A stretch of DNA of 64,000 nt, from positions 8,147-72,146 of the forward strand of contig CDMY01000086.1 in assembly GCA_001179505.1 (NCBI GenBank), in the 5' to 3' direction. A program made the translations under genes and the position numbers. The stretch comes from Vitrella brassicaformis (lineage: Eukaryota > Sar > Vitrellaceae). The notes under the pieces are model-generated. The model had not been told where the DNA came from. It saw only the letters and a list, made by a program, of their open reading frames with translations, and searched no databases. This document shows, piece after piece, positions 35,903-49,248 of the stretch (position 1 is the stretch's first letter; the number at the start of each line of letters is the position of its first letter).

Positions 35903-38367
35903 ATGGAGGCCTCCCTCTCGGCCATGGCCACGTCCATCGCGGCACTCGCCGTCACTGGAGCCGCATGCCTCATCGGTGCACTCGCCGCTCGCACCATCCG
36001 GGCTCAGTGCGGGCAACGCAACAACAGCGACAGCAACAGCAGTCACTTGAAGAGGCCTCTGCCGCCCTCCCAGTGTGCTGCCGCGCCGCCCCGCAAGCGC
36101 CTCAAGTCACTCAGCCAAAAGGGACGGCAGCCACACACCGATGACCATGATGATGACAGCATGGGTGCGAACGGGATGGATGACGGAATGGTGGCTGAGG
36201 AGAGAGAGGCCGACAGACACCGCAGGAACCACACAACATCGCAGTCGCAGATCATCAGGTCAGGCACATGATTCACTCACTCACCCATGAAGCTTGTTGA
36301 TTGGCTGCTTGTGTGCTGTTTGTTGGTGGGTGCAGTGCCGCGTTGCAGCTGAGCCACCATCACCACCAGGCCATGTCTCCCGCTCACCCACACCCTCCGC
36401 CCTTCGCCGCCCTCATGCTGCCCGTCCATCATCACCACGCACCACTCACCCAACACCCACACCCACACCCACACCCACACGCCGACATACGACCACTGAC
36501 AACAGACAACTCGATGATGATCCAACGTAACACACACAAACAGACAGTACCATGTCTCACTCCGTCACTTGTCTGTCTGTTTGTTGTTCATGCCTGTACT
36601 CAGGTGGAGGTGATGATGCATCTTCGTCTGCCATCGGGCCGCCTGACGATTCAGTGTCACAGCGAGGGGCCGCCGAGCACACCGAGCGACCAACGGAGGG
36701 GCAGGGAGAGGGCGGTGGTGGGTTGGAGATGGTGTCGTACGAGCGGCGGGCACCGAGGCTGGAGATCAACATGAACGAGGAACAATGTATTGCTTGCGGA
36801 CACACAGCGAGACATGATGGCATGCATGATGGTCTCTCTTGTCCTGTGTGGTGTGTGTGTGTCAGTGATGTCTGCTGTTGCGTCGTATCTGAGTGAGCGC
36901 TTCCCAGAGCAAACGCCACAATCCATACTCGCATCGGTCAGCCAAGTAGCCAAAGGCACACCAACACCTCCACCGTCTGTCTGTGAATGTGTGTGTGTGT
37001 GCAGTTTGGTGTGTTGTGCAAGTGCGTTGAGATTGAGCGGGGCCACCTCGTGCTCGCGTACATTCTCTTCCAACACACAAACGACGACACCATACGAGTG
37101 AGGGAAGGAGGGAGGAAGGAAAGGCACCAACCAGACCATTTGTCGCGAGGCGATGTGTGTGCAGCGGTTCTCTGTCGACGTGTGGCTGAGCACGGTGTTT
37201 GCGTTCGTGCACCAGTTGTCGCAGCGCGGCAACTCGCAGCTCGACGCCATGTCCAGTATCATGCAAATCGTCAAGAAAATGAAAGTACACACATAGACAG
37301 ACAGCAGAGGTCCCATCCCAAGCACCTGATTCTGCGTGTGCGCATGAGTGTGTCTTTGTCCAGGTGCCCGTGTCTCAGGTGACGTCATGCTTCGATCTCT
37401 TCACATCAAGATTCGCAAACAAAAGAAACAGTAAGGACACACACGCACAACACTCCCTCAGTCTAGCATTGTCGATGGTGTGTGTGTCAGTATGGCATTT
37501 GTTGGAGACGGAGGGCAATGCGGCCGTCAAGTCGCTCGCATCAAGAACTCTGCGCAGGTGCACAATCATACACAGACGGCACACAGACACATCCATGCAT
37601 TGATGTATGGGAATTCCTCATGCACAGGAGTGCCCGTGTTCGTGAGATGGAGTCGTCCAAGTCGAGCAACAACAACAAGCACACACCCGCCGCCCGCACC
37701 CGACAGCCGACCAGCAAGAAGGACAAGAAGGAGAGTGAGGGCACGCTCTGGCTGCCACAGGCCCAATCGGACGCAGGTAGGTCAGGCCCCACACACGAGA
37801 TGAAAGGAGATGTCATCAGTGTCTGTGGGCATCGCATGTGTGTCTTTAGGTGGCAGCAGATCTCTGTCTGTCCAGAGGGCCAAGAGCAGCAAGCGGCGGG
37901 ACGGTGCTCGTGGATGAATGAGTGCATGAGATTGTGTGTCAAGGGCAAAGACTCAGACACAACAGCGCCGGATACATGGTTTCATGTTGTGAATCGTCCC
38001 ACATTGCGAATGCACAGGGTGGAGAGGTAAGGCAGGGAAGCTAGGCAGGTCACATCAGTCAGCACGAGATTGGAAGCGGACAGCCAATTGTGTCTGCTCT
38101 CTCTCTCTCTCCTCTCACCCCTCTCATGTCGGCAACAAAAGCTGACTGGTCCAACTTGACTTACTGGGCTCTGCACTCGACGGCTCGTCTTTCGATGACA
38201 TGCCAGCTGCGTACAATCGTGTCAGCGAGGGCATCCACGGCAAGACGAACCGGCGGGCCGCATCGCACCAGCGTGCAAAAATAAGGAAGGTGGGTTGGAA
38301 GGCCTCTCGCACACCAACACGAACACACACGTACATGCAGCCACCCCGCCCGCCAGACACGTATTGA
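35903..38367 (+). CDS. Hypothetical protein with N-terminal hydrophobic segment and His/Pro-rich region
   Basis: Not recognised. ATG 35903 begins a hydrophobic N terminus (ATSIAALAVTGAACLIGALA) followed by basic and Asp/Met-rich sequence. Exon 2 (about 36,335-36,527) is His/Pro-rich with an alternating HP run. Exons at about 36,602-36,786, 36,869-36,937, 37,003-37,099, 37,163-37,285, 37,366-37,429, 37,492-37,555, 37,628-37,775 and later give helical sequence such as FGVLCKCVEIERGHLVLAYI and RFSVDVWLSTVFAFVHQL, distantly reminiscent of a cyclin box but too weak to name. The later exons are Lys/Ser/Asn-rich. The last exon I can follow (about 38,165 onward, DGSSFDDMPAAYNRVSEG) reaches a TGA at 38,365-38,367, but a good donor at 38,290 means the true end may be further on. 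Confidence 0.5.
36455..36482 (+). repeat. CACACC-type tandem repeat coding for (His-Pro)n
   Basis: A run of CACCCA units in exon 2 of the preceding gene encodes alternating His-Pro residues. The repeat is in frame and free of stops, like other tandem repeats tolerated in coding sequence here. Confidence 0.8.
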
Positions 38368-38690
38368 CAAACACCACAGCTAGGCACGGAGCATCGATCA
38401 CCTGCGTGCAGCCAGCCATGGCCACTGACTGGCAACAAAAGACCAAAATCCCACGCATGCACATGACGCATACACTGCTATTGACAAGACGGGTGGCGCA
38501 CGGATGGGTGATCGAGAGAGATCGATAGGCAGTGAGGCAGGCCAAGTAGGGCGCAACAAGCCAGGGGAAAGGAAAGACACGATAAGAACACTGCAGCAAA
38601 ACTGCCAGCCACTCGCTCCACGAAAATCAACACATAGGGACACACACACACGCACTACAAATCCACCTCTCGGCCCAGCCATGCATCTAT

Positions 38691-39904
38691 TCACTCGGCC
38701 CTGGCAGCTCCTTTGTGTTGATGGTGAAGATCTCGCACTTGGCCTCGTCTGCCCGTGTGGATGAGCCGTCGGTGGTGGTCTCCGAGCCGTCGCCCTGCTC
38801 CGCCGCCGCCTTCTTCTCTCCTTCCTCATCCTCCCAGAAGAAATCCAGCGGATCGGCAGCCTGATGGCCATCCCATCACCGACACATGCACACCGCCTGT
38901 CGGTGCGTTGTTCGTGTTGTTTTCATATGACATACCTTGTCGGAGGGTGCCGCCTGTGGAGTGTCGTCGCCGTCATCGTCCTCGTCCGACAGCACATACA
39001 CCTCCGTGCCGGGGGCAAACACTTCAGTCGAAGGGACCTAGAGGAAGCCACAGTACAGACAGCACGCCGACTGTGGCAAGCAGGGCAGTCGTGTCTGTCT
39101 TTGTGTGTGGGATGTGCTGTGGTCACTCACTGTCTTTTGGTCGTCTCCATGTGGGTGGACGGCGTCGTACACGTCCTTCCTGATCCACACCTTATACACT
39201 TCCTGACCCTCATCTGCCGCCAGCGCAGCCGACCGCCGCCGACGTCGGCCCTTGACACGACCACCCTTGCCGTCACCACTCTGGCAAGACAGACAGACCC
39301 ACAACACACACACGCACACACACACACGCACCACACACAACACACAGGGCGTAACAAGACCAAGGCTCATGCATCTGTGCCTTGTGTGTCACTCACTGTG
39401 GCAGACCTGTGAGCGTGGCGGCCTCTTCTTCTTGGTCAAGTAGTACACAGGTGTTGCGGTGTCGGGTGCCACGCCGGCATCTGGTCAGGTCAGACAGCAG
39501 GCAGACAGACAGACAGTAGTACTAACGCAGGCAGACAGCCGTGGTGTGGTGTGTGACGTAACAGATGGATGGCTATGACTGACCTTTGATGAGGGTCTCA
39601 ATCCTCTCCTGTACTGCCTGCGCAGTAGAGGTAGAGGACGGCTGAGCGGCATCGCCAGGGGATGGCGCAACCGACGACCCCTGTGCTGATGTGGCGGCGG
39701 TGCGCTGAGATGATGTCGGCGGGGCAGGTGGAGGGCTCTTGGCCTGCTGTGCTCTGAGCTCTTCGAAGGCCTTTAGCAGCACACGAGGCCTGAAACGAAC
39801 ACGCAGAGTCCGTAATCTTGTCTGGCAGCTGCGGATCTGCTGCCGGCACCCTCTCACCTCTTGACGAGCTCCTGGCCTGTCCTCTCACGGGCCGCGCTTC
39901 GCAT
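38691..39904 (-). CDS. Hypothetical acidic protein
   Basis: Not recognised. Six exons from ATG 39904 (MRSAARERTGQELVKR) to TGA 38691 join cleanly: about 39,904-39,858, 39,790-39,582, 39,487-39,406, 39,280-39,131, 39,039-38,939 and 38,860-38,691. The second exon is Ser/Pro/Ala/Gln-rich. Exon 4 has a basic GRRRRRS patch then QEVYKVWIRKDVYDAVHP. Exons 5-6 are acidic (SDEDDDGDDT, LDFFWEDEEGEKKA). The basic patch may be a nuclear localisation signal; the rest looks disordered. The role is unknown. It is head-to-head with SufE, 243 bp between start codons. Confidence 0.65.
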
Positions 39905-40147
39905 CGGCGAGATGTGCTCGTGCAAACTCCAGCACACACACCGCTGCTGCGTACGCCCGTCGCCCTTATCCCTTTCCCCCTTCCCCTGTTGGCGAGCTAG
40001 TCTTGCAGATTTCCAAGCTCGCACTGTGTGGAAAACTCCCGTTCTGTGGTCGAGCCCTCTCTCTCTGAGTCACCACCTTCGACGACTATGCAACACGTTC
40101 GAAGAACACGAGGAACAGATCCAGCAAATTGTGTTGCTGTGGTGCTG
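39905..40147. promoter_or_regulatory. Divergent intergenic region between 38691-39904 and SufE
   Basis: 243 bp between two outward-facing ATGs; no TATA box seen. An open frame continues upstream of the SufE ATG, but the hydrophobic leader starts at 40148. Confidence 0.45.
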
Positions 40148-41167
40148 ATGGTAATATCACGACTCGCGGTGGCAGTGGCATGGCAGCTGCCGAGCGGCCA
40201 GCATCAGCCGAGAAGGCCGGCTCTGCCGTCCTCCCTTGTTCATCGGCAGCAGCCGTCCTTTCGCCGCTCATCCACGGTGTTGCGTGAGAGTGTAGGAGAT
40301 GGAGGCGAGGCAGCGGGCGATTTGCCTCCGAAGCTGCGGACGCTGATTGCGACATTCAGGAGGATGCCGGACGATAGATTCAGGTGACTGAGTGAGATGG
40401 TCCTTGTGGTGTGTATTTATTTGCTTGGGTGGGTGGGTGCAGGTATCAGCAGCTGCTGGTGTTTGCCAAGGGCCTGAAGCCCATGAACAATGCCTACAAG
40501 ACAAAAGAAAACAAAGTCAAGGTCAGACAGTTCAGGACATGCAAATGGACGCTAAGAGCAGAGGCATCGTGTCTCACTCGTCTGCCAATGTTTGTGTGTG
40601 TGTGTGCCCATGTTTCCTGGTCTCAGGGATGTTTGTCAGTGGTTCACGTGCACGCGGAGGGCAGAGAGGACGACAGTGGCGACATGAGGATATACTTCCA
40701 GGGCGACTCAGGTGGGTGGGTCAACCGACGAACCACAAGCAGACATCCATTCTTGTGGGTCTGCAACTTATCGAGTGTCTCCTCTCCTTATCCAGACGGT
40801 TTGCTAACGAAGGGTCTCGTCAATTTCCTCGTGCAGGGGCTATCCGGTAAGTGACGCCATTCAATAGCTCCACACACCAGCCGGCTATGCGGCACTGTGT
40901 GTGCTTGGTTGTGCAGGCTGCACGCCCCGCCAGATCGAGAGCGTCCCGGCTGCTGCCGTCATGGAGGCCAGGGTCACCAACTCACTCACACCGGGGTGAG
41001 TGAGGGAGTGAGTGGGGCACACGCCAGCCCTCCCACCACATGGCGTTCGCCACACCTGCAAGTGGCCGTGGTTGTGTGTGTGCAGGCGCAACAACGGCTT
41101 TCTGAACATGCTTGAGACGATGAAGGCCAAGGCCAGAGACATCGCTGCTGTGCAGGGGCGTGCGTAG
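40148..41167 (+). CDS. sufE: SufE-like sulfur acceptor, probably plastid-targeted
   Basis: SufE takes persulfide sulfur from the cysteine desulfurase SufS and passes it on to the SUF Fe-S assembly scaffold. Six exons (40148-40383, 40443-40521, 40627-40711, 40796-40846, 40917-40995, 41086-41167) total 612 nt, a 203-residue frame. The SufE core is plain: MPDDRFRYQQLLVFAKGLKPM, NKVKGCLSVVHVHA with the active Cys, a YFQGDSDG turn, LTKGLVNFLVQGLSG and CTPRQI. The first 60 residues form a hydrophobic leader (MVISRLAVAVAWQL) followed by an Arg/Ser/Pro/Gln-rich, acid-poor stretch, as in two-part plastid presequences. The SUF system is plastidial in algae and apicomplexans, so plastid location is likely. 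The C-terminal 35 residues extend past the core as a basic helix. Confidence 0.92.
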
Positions 41168-41361
41168 AGAGAGGGGAATGAGTGAGTGGGGGTTGGTTGG
41201 TTGGTTGGTCCCTCCCTGTTCAGTCAGTGTTGATAGATAGCCTCTGGAAGGACCCTGTTGCTGACTTTATCCGACTTGCATGTGTGTCGAGTGTTTCAGC
41301 ATTCAATGAATGCGCCTCGTGTGTCCATCAATCTATCCGCCACATGGTCCACGATCGTCAG

Positions 41362-43708
<2,347 letters not shown>

Positions 43709-43842
43709 GCTGCAAGAAGGCAGCAGCCTCACAGAGCCACAGATGATGCAGATCTCGAAATCTTTAGTCAGGCCTGCATGTTTCTGGAGCCTCCGGCAGC
43801 TGGAATCGTTCGGGTTTTCCCTGAAACCAATATGAGACTCCG
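43709..43842. promoter_or_regulatory. Short shared promoter of LysRS and 43843-44673
   Basis: Only 134 bp separate the two outward-facing start codons, so the core promoters must overlap or adjoin. No TATA box is visible. Confidence 0.5.
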
Positions 43843-44673
43843 ATGAGCATAGAGCTGCAGTTCAGCGTTCGATTCTACGACAAGCGGTCGGATAGGCCCA
43901 CGTTCCGGCAGCCCGTTACTATTCCACCCCGTGTGATAACCTTCAATCCCGGCATTCGTCGCAGTCAGCTTCAAGACCTGATCAAGACGACATTTCCTCA
44001 TGCCCTTGACGGCTACGATGCGTCGGAGCTGCTGTTCCCGGATCACCAAGCTCTGACTGCCGATGATGTGATAATCGACGCCACCAGCTTCCCTTCGCAT
44101 GGCGGAGCAGACCAGGATCACATCAGGGTCGAAGCAGGCCTGCAGGGGGGGCAACAAGGCGAGAGCGAGGCCACACGAAAACGAGTAATGCGGTAGGATG
44201 GCGGAGGTGGCGATTTGAGGCATGTGCGTGTATCTTCCTTTTGTTCACAGAGGCGGCTCTGCGGCTTCTACCTCTGGCTGCCGATTATTTTCCTGGTTAT
44301 CTCCATCTTCATATACGGCACTAGCGGACAGCACTTCCACGGCGGCTTCTGGTCGGGATTCTGCCTTGCAGTCGCACTCTTGTTCGTCGGCCTCATACTC
44401 GCTGACCTCCCGGTTGCCGACAGCATCGACCGATACGTTCAGGGACGATACTTCGGGTGGTGCCTCCTCGACTGCCCCGACTGGTGCGGCTGCTTCAGAG
44501 ACCAGCCGCGAGGTGACAAGCAAGACTCCCTTGTTGGAAGAGCACCGTGTTGGAAGAGGACCGTGAGCGGTCGAGCGAAGGGATGTGAGGGTGGTGATTG
44601 TTGGCTTTTCTATTGTGAGGGGACAGTGGTGGTTGGGTGGAGGGTGGAGCAGCAATTCGTTCCTGTTGACTGA
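43843..44673 (+). CDS. Small membrane protein with two transmembrane segments
   Basis: Not recognised. Exon 1 from ATG 43843 encodes a soluble domain of about 110 residues (MSIELQFSVRFYDKRSDRP ... DQDHIRVEAG) whose beta-rich start and LQDLIKTTFP helix would suit a ubiquitin-like fold. A donor at ACGA|gtaatg (about 44,184) joined to the acceptor at 44,250 gives RRLCGFYLWLPIIFLVISIF and LAVALLFVGLILADLP, two membrane helices, then a Cys-rich stretch (YFGWCLLDCPDWCGCF), and a stop at 44,671-44,673. A second donor nearby (ATGCG|gtagga) would put exon 2 in another open frame that is Ser/Thr-rich and ends at 44,564-44,566. The membrane frame looks more protein-like. An N-terminal ubiquitin-like domain with two C-terminal helices resembles TMUB/DSC-type ER proteins, tentatively. 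Confidence 0.6.
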
Positions 44674-45817
44674 CTGACTGATTGATAGACGGAGGACATC
44701 AGACACATGGATGCCTTCATGTGATCTCCTGCCTGCAGCTGTGTGTGTCTGTTCGTTGCCGATTGCCTTCTCACTCGGACTCATCCACCCACCCTCCTCA
44801 CTCAATCGCTCCACTCTCTCATTCAGTCAGTCAGTCAGTCAACCTGTCAACGCTATCCATCCATCTTTGTACACGAGTGCAATCAATCATCCGGTCAGAC
44901 CGCGGTTTGTCACAACAGCTCACGGAAGTGAAGCTGAGACGAGGCAGGAAGCCGCGGGTGGGACAACGTGCCCTGTGGATGAGCACCGTACGGGTACTGC
45001 CAGGCCCTGCATGGTCGCATGCGGCGATAATCTTACCCCTGTGACGGATGGCTGTGCGTCTGTGTGTGCAGGTCTGAGTTGGTAGGTGTTCTTCGTTCAT
45101 CAGCAGTCAGTTATGTCGGGCTGGCCGGAGCCTCATTGGCCTTCTGGAGCTCTGTCACGCCTGGAGCTGAGCCAACCATCCCTCGCTCTCCACCCTCCCT
45201 GCCCTTCACGCAACGTCCGCCCGGCTGCCAATTCGTGTCGAGTAACGGGGAGAGGGATATGGAGGGAGGGGGGTAGACAGGGAGGAAAGGAGCAAAGGGC
45301 TGTGAGTGATGGGACAGACAGACAGACAGACAGACAGACCGGTGATTGAGACACCATGCCTGAGATACACTACACCGCACGATGAATGAATGGAGCAGAC
45401 GTATGTATCGGTAACTCGATCCCCCAACCAAGCAAATACATGCATACCGCAAAGGTGGGGGCTGAAGCTGTACATGCATCTTTGTCATCCATCAGCAGCA
45501 AAAGTGTCTCACATCCATCCCACGAATGAATCCCTCCGTCCATTCCATGCATATGCGTCCGTCCATCCATCCCCCTCTCGGATATCCGTGGGGTCACACG
45601 TGCACGGATAAAAATCTTGCACCCTGTCTGCCTGCCGTCCCTACACACATCGATATCCACCCCACCCGGGGCTGCCTGCCTGCCTGCCTGCCTGCCTGTA
45701 CAAGACTCCTCTCAGTCCATCTACTTATCCACTGTCTGTCTGAGTGTCGGCTGCTACCATAGCGTCATGCATGTGGTGTGCGTGCGTGTGTCATCTGTGT
45801 TGGCTGTGCTGTCTAGA
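44674..45817. other. Intergenic region rich in tetranucleotide repeats
   Basis: 1.1 kb between two gene 3' ends. It includes (AGTC)n at 44,824-44,842, (GACA)n at about 45,313-45,339, CATC repeats and (CCTG)n at about 45,672-45,698. No supported exon. Confidence 0.65.
45672..45698. repeat. (CCTG)n microsatellite
   Basis: Almost seven perfect CCTG units in the intergenic region. Confidence 0.95.
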
Positions 45818-46924
45818 TTAGATGTCTTCGTCGAACTCGGTGTGGTTGAGCTTCAGATAGCCCTCCTCCTGCTGACGCAAATACTCGTTGCCAAAACCAG
45901 CCTGCATCCATCAACCGCACACACACACAAACGACCAGAGGGTGGATGTGCCATTCGTTCGTCAATCGGTGTGTCCATGTATGTATGTTGGCTGGCTGGC
46001 AGGCTGACTGACCAGTCCGCCCAGGAGTGCGCCGATTGGGTAGCAGTAGTGTTCCTCCCTGAGTAGTGCCAGTCTGATTTGGTAGGCCACCTCGTCCTCC
46101 ACGTCCATGACGCCAAAGATGAACCCAAACAGACCGCCCATGACCAACGCTATCGACAACACCAGCATCACCTGACCACACCACACACACAACACACGCA
46201 CACAGATGCATAATCAATCGTCAGCCGTGGCCCTGCGTGTGTGTGTGTGTGTGTGTGAGTGTGCCTACCTGGCTCTTTGATTCGACGAGCGGCTTTGCCC
46301 CGTTGGGCTGCAGGAAGCCCAGGAAGTAGTTGATGAGGTCCACGACTGAGAATGTGAGTGCAAAGGCCACCGAGACGCCCAGGATGGTGTAGAGGGGCAC
46401 CTTGGCCAAAGGCGACAGACCCACAAACCAATTCCGCTCCAAAACGAAACACAGCAGGCCCGACACCACGATCTGACACACATGGAGCAAAGGGACCATA
46501 CCATGATGGATGGCTGTCTCTCTCCCCGTTGGTGGCGTGGCGTACCATGACAGCGAATCCGGTGAGCTGTTTTTTCCTCTGCTGTGCCTCCTCGTTGGCG
46601 TGGCCGAGGATGCGCCACAGAATGACGCTGCCGACCGTGATAAACAGCACGCCGAAATACTGACACACCAGGCAGACAGACAAGGGACAGCAGCACACAC
46701 ACGCACACACACACACGGGCAGCAGCAATGCATCCACAATCAACGCGTGTGTGTCTGCTCTCCGTGAGTACCACAGAGAAGAATGGGCTGAGTGAGATTT
46801 CGACGAGTGTGCAGTTGACGACGAGGCTGATGATGATGCCCATGACCACACCGACAGCGGCAGACAAGGACCCCTTCCACACCAGCTCCTTGCTCATCCT
46901 CAGCTGCAGCGGCGCCTTCGGCAT
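45818..46924 (-). CDS. Polytopic membrane protein, unrecognised
   Basis: Five exons from ATG 46924 (MPKAPLQLRMSKELVWKG) to TAA 45818. The first exon holds one helix (AAVGVVMGIIISLVVNCTL); the second another (FGVLFITVGSVILWRI) followed by a basic loop; the third two (IVVSGLLCFVLERNWFVG, LYTILGVSVAFALTFSVV); the fourth one more (MLVLSIALVMGGLFGFIFGV) plus EDEVAYQIRLALLREEHY and a Gly-rich segment. The last exon is an acidic tail ending in FDEDI. About five to six membrane segments and no signal peptide. The tidy exon junctions and charged loops make a real gene likely, but I know no family for it. It is head-to-head with the Pol III subunit. Confidence 0.75.
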
Positions 46925-47072
46925 TTTTGACGAGTGATGATGATTTGATTGAAGATCTCTCCCACCACACACAAGATGAGCAGGACGTTGCTGATCAGAT
47001 CTGCCCTTCAATATGCGAGCTGAATTGCGATCCTGCTCTGAAGGAGGAGCGCCGGGATCATCGTCTACGGCC
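46925..47072. promoter_or_regulatory. Short shared promoter of 45818-46924 and RPC34
   Basis: 148 bp between outward-facing start codons. No clear core element. Confidence 0.5.
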
Positions 47073-48480
47073 ATGGCGGCGACTCCCGACAAGAAGGAGG
47101 CGCAGCAGTTTCTCGAGTTCGTCAAGAAGCACCCACACGGGGCTTCTCAGGGCATGCTGACGGCGGCAGGATGGGAGGCGGAGAGAATCGCCCAGATAGC
47201 CAACTGGCTGTGTCTGCAGGGCCGTCTGCAGCTCATGATTGGGCCCGACAGCAAGCCATCGTGGAAGTACCGCACCGCAGAGGAGGCCAGGAAGTTCGCC
47301 GACCTCGCTCCGGAAGACGTCCTCGTCTACCAGTCGATAGAGAAGGCTGGTGAGATAGATGACAATGGACGGACACATATGGGTGGGTGGACGGATCAAT
47401 GGATGCATGGATGGATGGATGGATGGGTGGGTGGGTGTGTCAGGTCGTCGTGGCATCTGGACACGTGACTTGAAGAATCAGTGCAACTTGCAGCCGCACC
47501 AGATCCAGAAGGCCCTCAAGGCGCTGGAGGGCCGGCGGCTCGTCAAGGCCGTCAAGAGCGTCCAGTTCAAAAACAGGAAGGTCTACATGCTCTTCGAGCT
47601 CGAACCTGACAAAGAGGTATGTACGCTGCTTGGGAGATGAGGTATACGATTGTCGCCTGCCTTCTCCAGGTGTCTGGTGGCTCGTGGTATCGTGATGGCG
47701 AGTTTGACGAGAAGCTCATCGAGGTCGGCATACTGAACTGAATGGACGGGACGGACTGATGCGCATGGCTCATTGCTGTGACGAATGAATGGTATGTTTA
47801 TGTGTGTGCGTGTCAGTCTCTTCGTCAGCACTGCGAGGACATGATATCCAGCTGCGGCAAGGCCACCCTCTCAGAGATCAGGCAACATCTCAAGACATCG
47901 GGAATCAGCAAAGTCAGCCACACGGGCGGGCACAGGCGGTCCAAACACGGGTATGCAAGGCGTGTGTTGGTTGGTCTGTGTATGTGTGTCAGGATGATTT
48001 GCCCGAGGAGGACATCATCACTGTGCTGCGGACGCTCGAGTTGGAGCAGAAGATCGTCTCATTCGACGACGAGGGAGCCACCATCGGCGACAAAATCTAC
48101 CAGGTAGGTACATCGACGGGTGCAGGTACATCGACGGGTGCACACACACACACCCATCCCTTCACTTGTGTGAGTATCTGTCTGTTGTATCCGTGTGTGC
48201 GCAGACGACCAAGTGGGCTCAGCTGGAGATCTACAAGGAGATCCCATGTGCGTCATGCCCGGTGTTCCGGGACTGCACGCAGGGAGGGGGCAGCCGCATT
48301 GGCCCGGAGAACTGCGAATACTACACCAAGTGGCTCGGACTCGACAGAGACGTACGAGGGAGAGGCAGGCAGCTAGCTGGACACACATGAGTTGGGAATG
48401 CACGTCTGTGTTTCCTGTCTGTCTGTTGTGGAATGCATTGATTGCAGGTTAGGCAAGACGACACAGCCATGCAGTTCTGA
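47073..48480 (+). CDS. POLR3F: RNA polymerase III subunit RPC34/RPC6 (POLR3F)
   Basis: This Pol III subunit, with RPC62 and RPC31, links the enzyme to TFIIIB at tRNA and 5S genes. Seven exons (47073-47349, 47444-47616, 47670-47723, 47817-47912, 47993-48103, 48205-48351, 48448-48480) total 891 nt and give a 296-residue frame, close to the family length. Tandem winged-helix segments are visible: AQQFLEFVKKHPHGASQGML, then RGIWTRDLKNQCNLQPHQI with KALKALEGRRLVKAVKSVQF, then DLPEEDIITVLRTLELEQKI. The C terminus has IPCASCPVFRDCTQGGG and ENCEYYTKWL; in the family four such cysteines bind a [4Fe-4S] cluster, and all are present. Nuclear. ATG 47073 sits in a good context (gccATGg). Confidence 0.93.
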
Positions 48481-49248
48481 GTGTTGACCTTTCTTTGTCC
48501 TGTATAGCTACAATGGTTGCAGCAAGGCATGTACAGTGTGTTTCTCCGGATGAACCTGCCTGCCTGCCTGCGTGGATTGACACAGTGTGCATTGAGGTTG
48601 TTTGTGTGTGCCGAAATGACCAGCGGACCAGTTGAATGCACAAAGCATTCTACGAGGAGAGCTCGGGAGGGGCTAAGGTTTCAGGGTTTGGAACCCTGAT
48701 CGAATGAGATCCTTCTGGTTCTATTCCCCTTGTGATGAGCCTATGGCTGAGATGTCAATCGATGAAGCAACAGGCACGGCTGCCCACCTTGTCAGCCGCT
48801 GAAGGGGACACTACCAGAACCAATCGCGGATCTCCGAGGTGCTCGTTGAGTCTTGGCGGCGGGAACGTGGCAGATCAGCATCACCGGCGCTCGTCAGCGC
48901 CACACAGTGACGATTCCTGCGCAGAAATCCCACTTTGATCGGTTTCTGTGCCTTCTCCTTGACACGCCTTTTCTTCGCTCCCTTGTCAGATCTGCCGGCA
49001 CGTTTGGCTTGCCTGTGATGTTCGGTGCGCTCACTCAACCAAACAATGACATCATTTTCTGTGGCTGGTGTCCCGTGTTGTGATCCGCAGAATGTTCCAA
49101 AGAAGCTGGGATGGTTGACGTGACGACCGGTCGACTCACTCAGGGAAGACGGTAAGGGTATCGAGAAACACGCAGCACGAAGCAGTAGCACGAAGAGCAC
49201 GCTGTCCCCACATGCAGTGCAGTCAGGCACATACACACATCCATCTGC
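48481..49248. other. Intergenic region, 0.77 kb
   Basis: Lies between the end of RPC34 and the end of the coiled-coil gene. It holds only short, unconvincing frames. Both 3' UTRs are expected here. Confidence 0.6.

Noticed and set aside
36987-37429. Cyclin box in the 35903-38367 gene
   Set aside because: A vague likeness in helix pattern only; no diagnostic cyclin residues, so I did not name it.
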